Origin: Catenovulum adriaticum
GTDB taxonomy: Bacteria > Pseudomonadota > Gammaproteobacteria > Enterobacterales > Alteromonadaceae
Reading direction: 5' to 3'
DNA length: 64,000 nucleotides
NCBI RefSeq assembly: GCF_026725475.1
Contig: NZ_CP109965.1
Coordinates: forward strand, 1,798,001-1,862,000
The notes below the pieces were generated by a model. That model was not told the origin of the DNA, did not search any database, and saw only the letters and a program-made list of their open reading frames with translations. How positions within the stretch are numbered: position 1 is the stretch's first letter; each line of letters begins with the position of its first letter. The position numbers and the translations under genes were made by a program. Below, piece by piece: positions 54,352-63,881 of the stretch.

Positions 54352-54630
54352 GCTCCGTGCAAACATGAAACTTAGGCGTTGGATTTTAGTTCGGCTTTTC
54401 CCCTGAAAATTAAAACCGTAACCCAGTAGTAACCCAAAATCCCGAAAACCACATACGCCAGATACGAATACCATCCGGCCATTTATTAGACTCTTTCGTA
54501 GGTCTGGTAAGCCAGAGGCGCACCTGACAATGTCGTGATAAGCCACAGGCGCATCCGACAATTTGTACGGAGTTTATATGAAAGTTCAGCGTTGGGTTTT
54601 AGCTCTGCTTTTCCCTGAAAAATTGTGTTA
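54351..54630. repeat. Duplicated spacer unit and REP cluster 3
   Basis: A segment of about 60 bp with GCGTTGGATTTTAGTTCGGC and CTTTTCCCCTGAAAA at 54351-54414 recurs in altered form at 54562-54630 (GCGTTGGGTTTTAGCTCTGC). REP cluster 3 lies between them (54498-54571), starting with GTAG. REP plus spacer is therefore repeated as a composite unit about 212 bp apart, and the second copy abuts the NTPase gene. Confidence 0.7.
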
Positions 54631-54689
54631 AATATCAGTTTACAAAGTTCGAATGCTCAGATAGGTTAAATTTACTCAAACAGCAATAT

Positions 54690-56438
54690 TTGGAATCATT
54701 CGTGGCTTCACCAGCAGAGCAAATTAAACATCTACTAGAAGATAATTCATTCCCGTCAATGGTTAAATTAGATGGTGATTGGGGATCAGGCAAAACTTAT
54801 TACACAAAACACACCCTGAACCCTGAGCTAAAAAGAATATCTAACACCAAAAATATAATTTATTTTTCTTTATTCGGTTTGAGTAGTTTAAACGACTTTC
54901 GCGATAAGTTAATTTCAGCTTCGTACCTGAGCGATAAAGCTGACCCAAACTGGATTGGTCAAGTTAAAGATAGCGCTTTGGGAATATTTAAAGCATTCGA
55001 TACTGATAACGCGGGAACAATTGGCAATATATTAAAAACATCAAGTGGTGCGATTAAACACGCTCTGATGGCAAGATTAGAAAACTTAATTGTGGTACTA
55101 GACGATTTAGAGCGTTTAAATGATACGAAGTTTCAAGAGCAAATTATCGGCGAATGTCTGCATTTCGCAGAAGAAAATAAGTTCTCATTTATTTTTGTCT
55201 TAAACTCTGCTGAATTAAACCTCAATAACTCTCTGTTAGAAAAAGCATTTTCCGGTAAAGTAAAGTTCTCTCATAACACAGAAGAGTTATTTAAAATTGC
55301 TTTTGAACCATACGGTGATCTGCTCGATTTTAAACCTCAATTAATCCGTTTAATTGAAAAATATGAGCTTAAAAATTTGCGTGTATTAAAACGGGTTGCT
55401 TACAAGCTGAAGTATATATATTCGCAAATTAAAGATATTCCAGACGTAGATCTTGACGTAACAATAGCAGGATTTGCAAAAGATTTAATTCGTATTAGTT
55501 GTTTGCACTACAAACATGAAAAATCAGTTAAGGAGATTTATAGCGCGTTAGGAAATAAATCAATAAAAGCAAAAATCCAAGCTCAACCCAATGCTATACA
55601 AAAAACTAATGAACAAGATGAGTTCTATAACCGTTATCGAGATTACTATCCGCCAACTGAAAAAATGGTATCTTATTGCTGTAATGAAACTCAGCTCACA
55701 ATGGATATCAATGAGCTAGGCAAAATAGTTTTAAACACAAACCTGATAGCTCAACTGCTTTTTAACCACTCAAGTTTGTACCGAGATGACTTTAACTATC
55801 TGCTAACCGAGTTAAATAATCTGAGATTTAAAAAAGAAAATGTACCAATCAAACGTTGGTTTGAAGCCTGTCAGTTTTATATATATTTAATTGAACATAA
55901 TTTTATCGATGATAAAAACATATCAAAATTTATAAATATGCTTAAAAAAGATGTCAACAAGAAAGAGTTTTACCGAGATACCGAAAATCAATACCATACA
56001 TTTAAATTATACACCCCAGATATCTCTAATTTATACGAAGAACACAGTGCTAAACTTGAAGCCGAAGATTCAAAAATCTCTGATGACGAGCTATTTGATA
56101 AAATTAAAGTTTCTTGGGCTAACGTTCATGAAGAAGTAGAGAAAAAATTTAGCACTAGTTGTTTCCTGAACAAATATACAGAAAAAAAATGGTTTATAAC
56201 AATCAAAAATTGGCACTTAAAAGAAATTGAATGCTTTACCGATTTTATCAGAGAAAGATATAGAGCACAAAACATCAAACGTTACCTGAAAGATGAACTA
56301 CCTGTACTACAAAAACTACATCAATTAATTCATCAGGAAATAGATAGTTTGCACGGTCAAAAAGCGGGACTTTTTACTCTTTTAAATAACGTAATTTATC
56401 GCGGTATTACCCAACTTTCAGTACGTAAAGACGGGTAA
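54690..56438 (+). CDS. KAP-like P-loop NTPase, no ATG start
   Basis: This protein of about 582 residues has Walker A GDWGSGKT at residues 29-36 and Walker B LIVVLDDLERL at 133-143, in a layout like KAP-family P-loop NTPases. The rest is charged and helical, with a Lys/Glu-rich C-terminal half and no clear membrane helix. The open frame begins after a TAG at 54600 and contains no ATG before residue 24 (Walker A follows at 29). TTG at 54690 or GTG at 54702 must be used, or the original start was lost. Low GC and odd codon use suit an acquired gene. Some KAP NTPases act in phage exclusion (PifA), but no function is shown here. Confidence 0.75.
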   Translation: MESFVASPAEQIKHLLEDNSFPSMVKLDGDWGSGKTYYTKHTLNPELKRISNTKNIIYFSLFGLSSLNDFRDKLISASYLSDKADPNWIGQVKDSALGIFKAFDTDNAGTIGNILKTSSGAIKHALMARLENLIVVLDDLERLNDTKFQEQIIGECLHFAEENKFSFIFVLNSAELNLNNSLLEKAFSGKVKFSHNTEELFKIAFEPYGDLLDFKPQLIRLIEKYELKNLRVLKRVAYKLKYIYSQIKDIPDVDLDVTIAGFAKDLIRISCLHYKHEKSVKEIYSALGNKSIKAKIQAQPNAIQKTNEQDEFYNRYRDYYPPTEKMVSYCCNETQLTMDINELGKIVLNTNLIAQLLFNHSSLYRDDFNYLLTELNNLRFKKENVPIKRWFEACQFYIYLIEHNFIDDKNISKFINMLKKDVNKKEFYRDTENQYHTFKLYTPDISNLYEEHSAKLEAEDSKISDDELFDKIKVSWANVHEEVEKKFSTSCFLNKYTEKKWFITIKNWHLKEIECFTDFIRERYRAQNIKRYLKDELPVLQKLHQLIHQEIDSLHGQKAGLFTLLNNVIYRGITQLSVRKDG

Positions 56439-56536
56439 CTGTCAGATAAAACCTGAACTAATGCTGGTAAGGCTTTAAGCTGATTAGTTTTTTCGGACTG
56501 CATCTGACTGATTTTAAGGTTACAAGGGACAACCCC
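56439..56536. other. Short spacer before the tandem repeat array
   Basis: About 100 bp follow the NTPase stop. I see no terminator or gene here; the array starts at 56537. Confidence 0.4.
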
Positions 56537-57240
56537 GTCAACTGCCCCTCCGACTTTCCAAACACCGTTACATGCGCCTCTGGCTTATGAAACCTACGTA
56601 AAAACGAGTTCGGTAATAGTGGTGAAAACTAACGGTTAAATGTTCACCCAAGGCCAGCGATTTTGCAGCCCGAGCCGGAAAATCAGTCAACCGCACCTCC
56701 GACTTTCCAAACACCGTTACATGCGCCTCTGACTTATGAAACCTACGTAAAACGAGTTCGGTGAAAGTGGTGAAAACCGACGGTTAAATGTTAATTCAAG
56801 GCCGATAACTCCGCTGCACAAACACGAATACCGTCAACTGCACCTCCGACTTACCAAACATTGTTACATGCACCTCTGGCTTATGAAACCTACGTAAAAA
56901 CGAGTTCGGTAAAAGTGGTGAAAACTAACGGTTAAATGTTAACCCAAGGCCAGCGACTTTGCAGCCCGAGCCGGAAAATCAGTCAATTGCACCTCCGACT
57001 TTCCAAACATTGTTACATGCGCCTCTGGCTTATGAAACCTACGTAAAACGAGTTCGGTGAAAGTGGTGAAAACCGACGGTTAAATATTAATCCAAGGCAG
57101 GCAATGCCACAGCCCGATCCGGAAAATCAGTCAACTGCACCTCCGACTTACAATAAATTGTTACATGCGCCTCCGAAACGTCAGGTGCGCCTCTGGCTTA
57201 CCAGACACCGTTACATGCGCCTCTGGCTTATGAAACCTAC
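56537..57240. repeat. Tandem array of 148-bp units carrying REP cores
   Basis: Units start at 56537, 56686, 56833, 56982 and 57130, giving periods of 149, 147, 149 and 148 bp; the fifth is rearranged. Each has CACCTCCGACTT followed by TACATGCGCCTCTGGCTTAT and GAAACCTAC. The REP core (CCAGAGGC on the minus strand, with GTAGG foot) is opposite in orientation to clusters 1-3. Units 1 and 3 share AACGAGTTCGGTAA-type and AACTAACGG variants, while 2 and 4 share GGTGAAAG and AACCGACGG, so the higher-order period is about 297 bp. Confidence 0.88.
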
Positions 57241-57291
57241 GTAAGAATTTATTTTGATTTAATACAAAAAAAATTTGGGTGGGGTAAAAAC

Positions 57292-57319
57292 AAAAAAAGC
57301 GGCTGGGCGCCGCTTTTTT
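57292..57319 (-). terminator. Intrinsic terminator of gcvP
   Basis: A GCGGC/GCCGC hairpin with a 5-nt loop has A and T runs on both sides. It lies about 22 bp past the gcvP stop and works on the minus strand, and perhaps on both. Confidence 0.88.
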
Positions 57320-57340
57320 GGGGTTTAGTATATCTAATCC

Positions 57341-60229
57341 CTACTCTACATAACTCTCAATACTTGGGCATGAGCAGATTAAATTCCGGTCGCCATAAAC
57401 ATCGTCGATGCGGTTTACGGTTGGCCAGAATTTATTGGCGGCTGCGGCTGGACTTGGGAATACAGCGAGTTCTCGGCTGTATGCACGGTTCCAGTTTTCA
57501 TCCACCAAATCTGTCATGGTATGAGGTGCGTTGACTAATGGGTTATTATCTAACGCCCAAACGCCCTTTTCTACTTGGTCAATTTCTTCACGAATCGCTA
57601 TCATGGCGTCAATAAAGCGGTCGATTTCAACCAAAGGTTCAGATTCTGTCGGTTCAACCATGAGTGTGCCAGCAACCGGAAATGACATAGTCGGTGCGTG
57701 AAAACCATAGTCCATTAAGCGTTTTGCGACGTCCATTTCTGTGATGCCTGAGCTGGCTTTAAGTGGACGTAAATCAATAATACATTCATGTGCAACTCGG
57801 CTATTTTGGCCACGGTATAAAATGGGGTAATGATCGGCCAATTTGGTCGCAATATAATTAGCATTTAAAATGGCGACTTCGGTGGCTTTACGTAAGCCTT
57901 TTGCGCCCATTAACGCAATATATACCCAAGAGATAGGTAAAATACTGGCACTACCCCAAGGTGCGGCTGAAACTGCGCCGTTATCTGCGTTTTCTTTTAC
58001 CACATTAACCACTGGGTGATCAGGTAAAAAAGGTGCTAGGTGCGATTTTACCCCAATTGGCCCCATGCCTGGACCACCGCCGCCATGTGGTATACAAAAA
58101 GTTTTATGCAAATTTAAGTGCGATACGTCTGAGCCAATAAATCCAGGTGAGGTAATACCCACTTGCGCATTCATGTTAGCGCCATCCATATAAACTTGGC
58201 CACCATGCTGGTGCACTATGTCGCATATTTCACGAATAGTTTGCTCATAAACGCCGTGAGTAGATGGGTATGTAATCATGATACAAGATAAATTTTCAGC
58301 CACGTCTGCCGCTTTTTGCTTTAAATCTTGCATATCTACGTTGCCTTTTTCATCACAGGCAACCACAACTACTTTCATGCTGGCCATTTGAGCTGAGGCC
58401 GGATTAGTACCGTGCGCTGAACTAGGAATTAAGCAGATGTTTCTGTGGCTATCGCCGCGGCTTTCATGATATTTACGAATGGCTAATAAGCCTGCGTATT
58501 CACCTTGCGCACCTGAATTTGGTTGCATGCACATGGCATCGTAACCTGTAATTTCTACCAACCATTTTTCAAGCTGGGTGATCATTTGCTTGTAGCCTTG
58601 CGCTTGTTCAATAGGCGAAAATGGATGTAAGTTAGCAAATTCTGGCCAGCTAACTGGGATCATTTCAGCTGTGGCATTGAGTTTCATGGTGCACGAGCCT
58701 AATGAAATCATTGAATGATTTAAGGCTAAATCTTTATTTTCTAAAGATTTAATGTAACGCAGCATTTCAGTTTCTGAGTGATGAGTATTAAATACTGGGT
58801 GGCTTAAATAGTCGGATTCACGCTGTAAGTTATCAGGAATCGCCTGATATTCTGTCGCTTGTTTATCCAGCTCGGCCAAATCTAATCCATGCTCGTCACC
58901 TAATATAACTGAGAATAATTGCGCTAAATCGGCTTGAGTTTTGGTTTCGTCAAAACTCACCGCAATGGCGTTATCTAAGTCGCTGCGCAAGTTAATTTCT
59001 GCGGCGTTGGCTTTGTCAATAATTTGTGTTTTAGCATCGGTTTTAAAACACACAGTATCAAAAAAGTATGCTGAAGCCAGTTCAACGCCTTTTGCTTTTA
59101 AACCTAGCGCAAACATGCTGGCTAATCTTTGGGTGCGTTTAGCAATCATATCTAAGCCTTTAGGGCCATGATAAATCGCATAAAAAGCGGCCATGTTGGC
59201 TAATAATACTTGTGCAGTACAAATATTAGAGTTGGCTTTTTCACGGCGGATATGTTGCTCGCGTGTTTGCAATGCCATGCGCAGCGCTAATTTGCCGCGC
59301 TTGTCTTTTGATACCCCAATAATACGACCGGGTAATGAGCGTTTAAATTTATCTTTAGTGGCAAAAAATGCAGCATGAGGGCCGCCATAACCCATAGGCA
59401 CACCAAAACGTTGCGCTGAACCTAACACAATATCTGCGCCTAATTCAGCGGGCGTTTTTAGTTGTGTTAGCGCTAACAGATCAGTAGCAACCGCAGTCAC
59501 CCCTTTTCTGTCGGCAACAGATTGAATGAGTGTTTCAATTGAATAAATATTGCCTGTGGTATTTGGGTATTGAAATAAAGCGCCAAATACATCTTGGTTA
59601 ACCACTTCGTCAGCGGGTGCCACTATGACTTCAAAGCCAAATAGTTCAGCTCGGGTTTTAGTCACATTAATGGTTTGTGGATGTACATCGTCAGCGATAA
59701 AAAATAAGTTAGATTTTTTATTTTTGCTCATGCGTTTTGCCATTGCCATAGCTTCAGCAGCCGCTGTTGATTCATCTAGTAATGAAGCGTTAGCGATTTC
59801 CATGCCCGTTAAATCTATCACCATTTGCTGGTAATTTAATAATGACTCTAAGCGGCCTTGTGCTATTTCTGGTTGGTACGGGGTATAAGCTGTGTACCAG
59901 CCTGGGTTTTCTAGCACGTTACGTAAAATCACATTTGGGGTAAAATTTGGGTAGTAACCCATCCCTATATACGAATTAAAAACTTGGTTTTGATTCGCCA
60001 TTTTTTTTAATTGCGCCAGTGTGTCAACTTCAGTTTGCGCATCACCTAATTGCATTGCTTGCTCAAGCAAAATATTTTTTGGCACGGTTTGGGTGATTAA
60101 TTCGTCAAGCGATGTTAAACCTAAAGTCGCAAGCATATGCTGTTGCTCAGCTTCGTCAGGGCCAATGTGGCGCTGAATAAAGTCATCTCGCTGTTCTAAC
60201 TGAAGTAAAGATAAATTGTCGTTCATCAA
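57341..60229 (-). CDS. gcvP: Glycine dehydrogenase (decarboxylating), P protein
   Basis: This PLP-dependent P protein of 962 residues decarboxylates glycine and transfers the aminomethyl group to GcvH. It is the long, fused form typical of gammaproteobacteria. FIQRHIGPDEAEQ opens the N-terminal half, PTEL-type segments follow, and the PLP Lys709 lies in LNLHKTFCIPHGGGGPGMGPIGV. MQPNSGAQGEYAGLLAIR and SSAHGTNPASAQMA are also conserved. A hairpin terminator separates it from gcvH, so it may have its own promoter. Confidence 0.97.
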   Translation of the reverse strand: MMNDNLSLLQLEQRDDFIQRHIGPDEAEQQHMLATLGLTSLDELITQTVPKNILLEQAMQLGDAQTEVDTLAQLKKMANQNQVFNSYIGMGYYPNFTPNVILRNVLENPGWYTAYTPYQPEIAQGRLESLLNYQQMVIDLTGMEIANASLLDESTAAAEAMAMAKRMSKNKKSNLFFIADDVHPQTINVTKTRAELFGFEVIVAPADEVVNQDVFGALFQYPNTTGNIYSIETLIQSVADRKGVTAVATDLLALTQLKTPAELGADIVLGSAQRFGVPMGYGGPHAAFFATKDKFKRSLPGRIIGVSKDKRGKLALRMALQTREQHIRREKANSNICTAQVLLANMAAFYAIYHGPKGLDMIAKRTQRLASMFALGLKAKGVELASAYFFDTVCFKTDAKTQIIDKANAAEINLRSDLDNAIAVSFDETKTQADLAQLFSVILGDEHGLDLAELDKQATEYQAIPDNLQRESDYLSHPVFNTHHSETEMLRYIKSLENKDLALNHSMISLGSCTMKLNATAEMIPVSWPEFANLHPFSPIEQAQGYKQMITQLEKWLVEITGYDAMCMQPNSGAQGEYAGLLAIRKYHESRGDSHRNICLIPSSAHGTNPASAQMASMKVVVVACDEKGNVDMQDLKQKAADVAENLSCIMITYPSTHGVYEQTIREICDIVHQHGGQVYMDGANMNAQVGITSPGFIGSDVSHLNLHKTFCIPHGGGGPGMGPIGVKSHLAPFLPDHPVVNVVKENADNGAVSAAPWGSASILPISWVYIALMGAKGLRKATEVAILNANYIATKLADHYPILYRGQNSRVAHECIIDLRPLKASSGITEMDVAKRLMDYGFHAPTMSFPVAGTLMVEPTESEPLVEIDRFIDAMIAIREEIDQVEKGVWALDNNPLVNAPHTMTDLVDENWNRAYSRELAVFPSPAAAANKFWPTVNRIDDVYGDRNLICSCPSIESYVE

Positions 60230-60438
60230 CTAGGTATCCTAATCAAACTGGTGTAATGTGATTTAATGGTTTAGGCAAATGCCCAAAGCACTTAAAATTT
60301 TGGGGTGTAACCCGAATGTAAAATCGTTTTTTAACTAAATAAGCACAGCATTTAACAAGCTAACATAACTAAAGCAGGCGTAACTAAATCTGGCGAGCTT
60401 TGAATAAAACAACTTTACATTCGAGTTTTTAAAATAAA

Positions 60439-60474
60439 AAACCCCGAAGCCAGTTTTATCATGCTTCGAGGTTT
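60439..60474 (-). terminator. Terminator between gcvH and gcvP
   Basis: On the minus strand AAACCTCGAAGC pairs with GCTTCGGGGTTT (one G-T pair) around a 12-nt loop, then a T-rich tract follows. It lies just past the gcvH stop and suggests that gcvTH and gcvP are at least partly separate transcripts. Confidence 0.78.
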
Positions 60475-60499
60475 AATTGCGTTTCTGGTTAAGCGATAT

Positions 60500-60889
60500 T
60501 TATTCGTCGTCTAACGATTGCTCATAACCTTCAGCGTCTAATAAAGAGTCTACTTCACCTTCATCTTCAACTTTAAGCTTAAATAACCAACCATCGCCAT
60601 AGGCATCGGTATTCACTAATTCTGGAGAGTCTTCTAACTCTTCATTCACTTCAATAACTTCACCTGCTACCGGGCAATAAACATCTGATGCCGCTTTAAC
60701 TGATTCAACCACTGCAATTTCATCACCTGCGGTAAACCCTTCGCCTACATCAGGTAAATCAACGTGTACTAAATCACCTAACAAATCTTGGGCATGATCA
60801 CTAATGCCCACGGTTACTGTACCGTCACCTTCGTTTCTAACCCATTCGTGGCTAGTTACAAATTTTAACTCAGCAGGAATATTGCTCAT
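60500..60889 (-). CDS. gcvH: Glycine cleavage system H protein
   Basis: This lipoyl carrier of 129 residues shuttles the aminomethyl group between GcvP, GcvT and the L protein. The lipoylated Lys65 is in AVVESVKAASDVYCPVAG. HEWVRNEG opens the domain. The acidic C-terminus (DEGEVDSLLDAEGYEQSLDDE) is normal for the family. It follows gcvT by about 76 bp on the minus strand. Confidence 0.97.
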   Translation of the reverse strand: MSNIPAELKFVTSHEWVRNEGDGTVTVGISDHAQDLLGDLVHVDLPDVGEGFTAGDEIAVVESVKAASDVYCPVAGEVIEVNEELEDSPELVNTDAYGDGWLFKLKVEDEGEVDSLLDAEGYEQSLDDE

Positions 60890-60965
60890 TTTGAGTTCCT
60901 TAAAATCAATAAATTAAAAAAGATAAATTAGTTATTTGGCTTAACCTTGATTGGTTAATATCTGT

Positions 60966-62045
60966 TTATAGTACAGATTGCCCGTTACGAACAAAGCTAG
61001 GTTTTACTACATTTACTTTAACCCACTTTTTGCGCATTTCAACCTCAGCCGTTTCGCCAATGGTTAAAGGGACTCGAGCAAATGCAATACTAAACCCTAA
61101 ACTAGGTGAAAACGTACCACTGGTAATAATCCCTTCGCCTGCGTCGCAACGTATTTTACTGCCGGCTCTTAATACGCCTTTTTCATGCATAACCAAACCC
61201 ACTAATTTTTCGCTTTGTTCGGCTTTGGCTTGAATAAGCGCTCGGCGGCCAATAAAATCACGTGATTCTGGCTGCCATGCAATCGTCCAACCCATGTTGG
61301 CTACTAAAGGCGATGTGTGTTCGTCCATATCTTGGCCGTATAAGTTCATACCGGCTTCTAAACGTAGAGTATCTCGTGCACCTAAACCACAAGGCGCAAC
61401 GCCTTTATCTAATAATTGCTGCCAAAAACCAGCGGCTTGTTCGTTAGGTAATAAAATTTCATAGCCAGCTTCGCCGGTGTAACCTGTGGTTGCAATAAAC
61501 AAATCGCCAGCTTGTACGCCGTTAAAGTATTTCATATCGGCAATTGCAGTTTGTTGCTCTGGCGTTAATAGTTCGCCGACTATGGCTTTGGCTTTAGGGC
61601 CTTGAACGGCAATCATGGCTAAATCGTCGCGCTCGGTCAGTTTAACTTTAAAATCAGCGGCAACTTTATTTAACCAAGCTAAATCTTTTTCACGAGTGGC
61701 AGAGTTAACCACTAAACGATAATCATCTGTGGCAAAAAAATAAACGATAAGGTCGTCTATTACCCCGCCTTGTTCGTTTAACATACCAGAGTAAAGCGCT
61801 TTGCCGGGCTGGGTGAGCTTGGCAACGTCGTTCGCTAATAAATACTGCAAATAAGCCTGAGCTTGTTCGCCTTTAACATCAACCACAGTCATATGTGATA
61901 CGTCAAACATGCCTGCTGACTGTCTTACCGCTTGGTGCTCTTCTATTTGAGAGCCGTAACGGATTGGCATTTCCCAACCGTGAAAATCTACCATTTTGGC
62001 ACCGGCTTCTAAATGTTTAGCGTGAAGTACAGTTTTATTTGTCAT
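60966..62045 (-). CDS. gcvT: Glycine cleavage system T protein (aminomethyltransferase)
   Basis: This folate-dependent T protein of 359 residues releases ammonia and makes methylene-tetrahydrofolate. Conserved segments are HAKHLEAGAKMVDFHGWEMPI, FDVSHMTVVDVKG, GYTGEAGYEILLP and GLGARDTLRLEAGMNLYGQDM. It is the first gene of the gcvTHP order on the minus strand. I looked for a glycine riboswitch in the 270 bp upstream and did not see one. Confidence 0.96.
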   Translation of the reverse strand: MTNKTVLHAKHLEAGAKMVDFHGWEMPIRYGSQIEEHQAVRQSAGMFDVSHMTVVDVKGEQAQAYLQYLLANDVAKLTQPGKALYSGMLNEQGGVIDDLIVYFFATDDYRLVVNSATREKDLAWLNKVAADFKVKLTERDDLAMIAVQGPKAKAIVGELLTPEQQTAIADMKYFNGVQAGDLFIATTGYTGEAGYEILLPNEQAAGFWQQLLDKGVAPCGLGARDTLRLEAGMNLYGQDMDEHTSPLVANMGWTIAWQPESRDFIGRRALIQAKAEQSEKLVGLVMHEKGVLRAGSKIRCDAGEGIITSGTFSPSLGFSIAFARVPLTIGETAEVEMRKKWVKVNVVKPSFVRNGQSVL

Positions 62046-62318
62046 ATTAGGTCAGCTTGTTGTCAAAGTTTAGCAAGAAATTTTAGCGCGGATTATACCC
62101 AAGTTAGCGCCGTCTGAATAGCCAAAATAAAGCTTATTAGTGGATAATTGGCAAAAGCATTTGTTTAATCATGTTTTGCCATTTATTTAAATCAAACCGC
62201 CCGCCTTATGACTTAAATATAATAACTTAAGTTTATATCTAAACGACAATATCAAGCTAAAATTGCAGTCTCAATATTATTTTTTAACGTTTAATTTCAT
62301 TTCAATTTAAGCGTTAGC

Positions 62319-63392
62319 TCACTCATTAAATTTATTATGCTGCGGGCATTGTTGCACTAAAACGGCTTGTTGTTTGTCTTGGTATATTTGATGTTTTGTA
62401 TCCATCATGTTGGCATTGCCAGGTGCCAATTTAAGTGCATGATTAATCATCTCAATTGCCTGAGGGTAACAATTTGCTTGTGCTAACGCATATGCATAAT
62501 TATTTAAATAGGTGATCTCTTGAGTTGAGTATTCAAATCCTTTTTCGTACCAGCGCAGTGCTTGCTGAATAGAGTCTATACTTTGTTGTGCTAAATGTTG
62601 CCCTAAATAATGATTAGCTAATAAAAAATAAGCCAGCCAATAATCAGGCCATTGCTCTGTCGCCGCCTTTAATGCGGTAACACCCGCTTGCGTTTGGCCA
62701 GTATCTAATAAAGCTTGGCACGCTTTGGTATAAGTAAAAGCCGTTAGCTGATCACTGGTTTTATCCGGCGGTAACATCGCAAGCATCCAATATTCTCCGC
62801 GCTGCCAAGTGCGCTCAAACGTAGAGAGCGCCAGCCGATGATTTTTGGTTACCCCTGTATGTAAAATAATTTCTTGTGTATTCATATCATAACCAATTAC
62901 AACGGCATAATGCCACTGGGGCAATAATGCAATTGAATTGTTTTGTAATACGATAACGGGAATATCTTCTGCGATTAATTTTAAAAGCTGCTCTAAACTT
63001 GCCTTTTGGGTGTATGCAAGCATGCCTAACTGGCGTGTGGCAGCTTTCATTTCAATTTGCAGCGTGCCTTGTAGTTCCGGCACAAAAGTATTAGGGGCTA
63101 TTTGTGCGGGCGAATAATTACCGCCATAAAAATTAGCGACTTCTGCCAATGTGGTAGGCCCACAAAAATAATCTTGCTGCGGATAAAATGGTACTTTATC
63201 AATTTTGTGTTTAAGCACATTGGGTGGGTTATTTAACAGTTTTTGCGTATGAGGTGGGGTTTGGCAAGCTGTTAAAAACATACAAGTAGCAATAAAAAAG
63301 CCAGTGAATACACTGGCCTTTATTGAGCCAAACAAAGGTGAGCCAAAAAAAGGTGCGCGAAAAAAACAGGCGCGGCTAAACTGATTATTCAA
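62319..63392 (-). CDS. PA2778-type cysteine peptidase lipoprotein with TPR-like tail
   Basis: This protein of 357 residues has a lipobox at LTAC (Cys43) after an unusually long hydrophobic N-terminus. A C39-like papain-fold domain follows with catalytic Cys77 in QQDYFCGPTTLAEVANFYGG and His in PQWHYAVVIGYD. From about residue 240 a helical, TPR-like repeat region contains YWLAYFLLANHYLGQ and EITYLNNYAYALAQANCYPQAI. It fits the PA2778 family of Pseudomonas as I recall it. The partner PA2779-type gene ends 14 bp upstream, so they are co-transcribed. The role is not established. Confidence 0.82.
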   Translation of the reverse strand: MNNQFSRACFFRAPFFGSPLFGSIKASVFTGFFIATCMFLTACQTPPHTQKLLNNPPNVLKHKIDKVPFYPQQDYFCGPTTLAEVANFYGGNYSPAQIAPNTFVPELQGTLQIEMKAATRQLGMLAYTQKASLEQLLKLIAEDIPVIVLQNNSIALLPQWHYAVVIGYDMNTQEIILHTGVTKNHRLALSTFERTWQRGEYWMLAMLPPDKTSDQLTAFTYTKACQALLDTGQTQAGVTALKAATEQWPDYWLAYFLLANHYLGQHLAQQSIDSIQQALRWYEKGFEYSTQEITYLNNYAYALAQANCYPQAIEMINHALKLAPGNANMMDTKHQIYQDKQQAVLVQQCPQHNKFNE

Positions 63393-63406
63393 AATAATGA
63401 CTCAAA

Positions 63407-63781
63407 TTAAAGCGGACGAATAAATGGGTACACATCAGTAATGCCCATTACATCTAATACAGCAACGACAACTAAAACCGTGATAATAGTGCCAACAATA
63501 CCACCGGCAACTGCATCTTCATTGAGCTGTTGATTAAGAGATGCTAATTCTTCATGGGTCATGTTGGCAATTCGATTTTTTGCATCAGCAACTGAAATCC
63601 CCAACTCGGTTAATTTATTTTGCACTTGTTCGGAATCAACATAAGACAATATTTGGTTTTTGTTAAACGAATATTCTTGGCTTTGAATCACCTGATTTGA
63701 TTCGTACAAACCCGCGCTCGCTTGACCGACTCCCAATATTAACAAACCACTTGCAACAGCCGCTTGGATTAATTTGCTCAT
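63407..63781 (-). CDS. PA2779-type small membrane protein
   Basis: This 124-residue protein has a signal peptide ending VGQASAG, a helical Gln/Asn-rich middle and one membrane helix near the C-terminus (GGIVGTIITVLVVVAVLDVMGI). The paired arrangement with the PA2778-type peptidase and the overall layout fit the PA2779 family. The function is unknown; it is probably the partner or substrate of the peptidase. Confidence 0.82.
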   Translation of the reverse strand: MSKLIQAAVASGLLILGVGQASAGLYESNQVIQSQEYSFNKNQILSYVDSEQVQNKLTELGISVADAKNRIANMTHEELASLNQQLNEDAVAGGIVGTIITVLVVVAVLDVMGITDVYPFIRPL

Positions 63782-63881
63782 AAATTATTTATCCTTTCTA
63801 TTATTGAAACATCAAATGTTGAAACGTTAAACTAAGCAGTTAAAAGCTTAACCGCATAGATTAAAAATATCCAGCAAGCTA

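Noticed and set aside
54298..54561. 87-codon minus-strand frame inside the REP region
   Set aside because: It is made entirely of repeat units (REP clusters 2 and 3 and the spacer copy), has no ribosome-binding site and no resemblance to a protein family.
53725..57240. CRISPR-like array
   Set aside because: Repeats are REP-type and tandem 148-bp units without unique spacers of constant length, and no cas genes are present.
62046..62318. Possible glycine riboswitch upstream of gcvT
   Set aside because: I looked for the tandem glycine-riboswitch layout on the minus strand and saw no matching conserved core.
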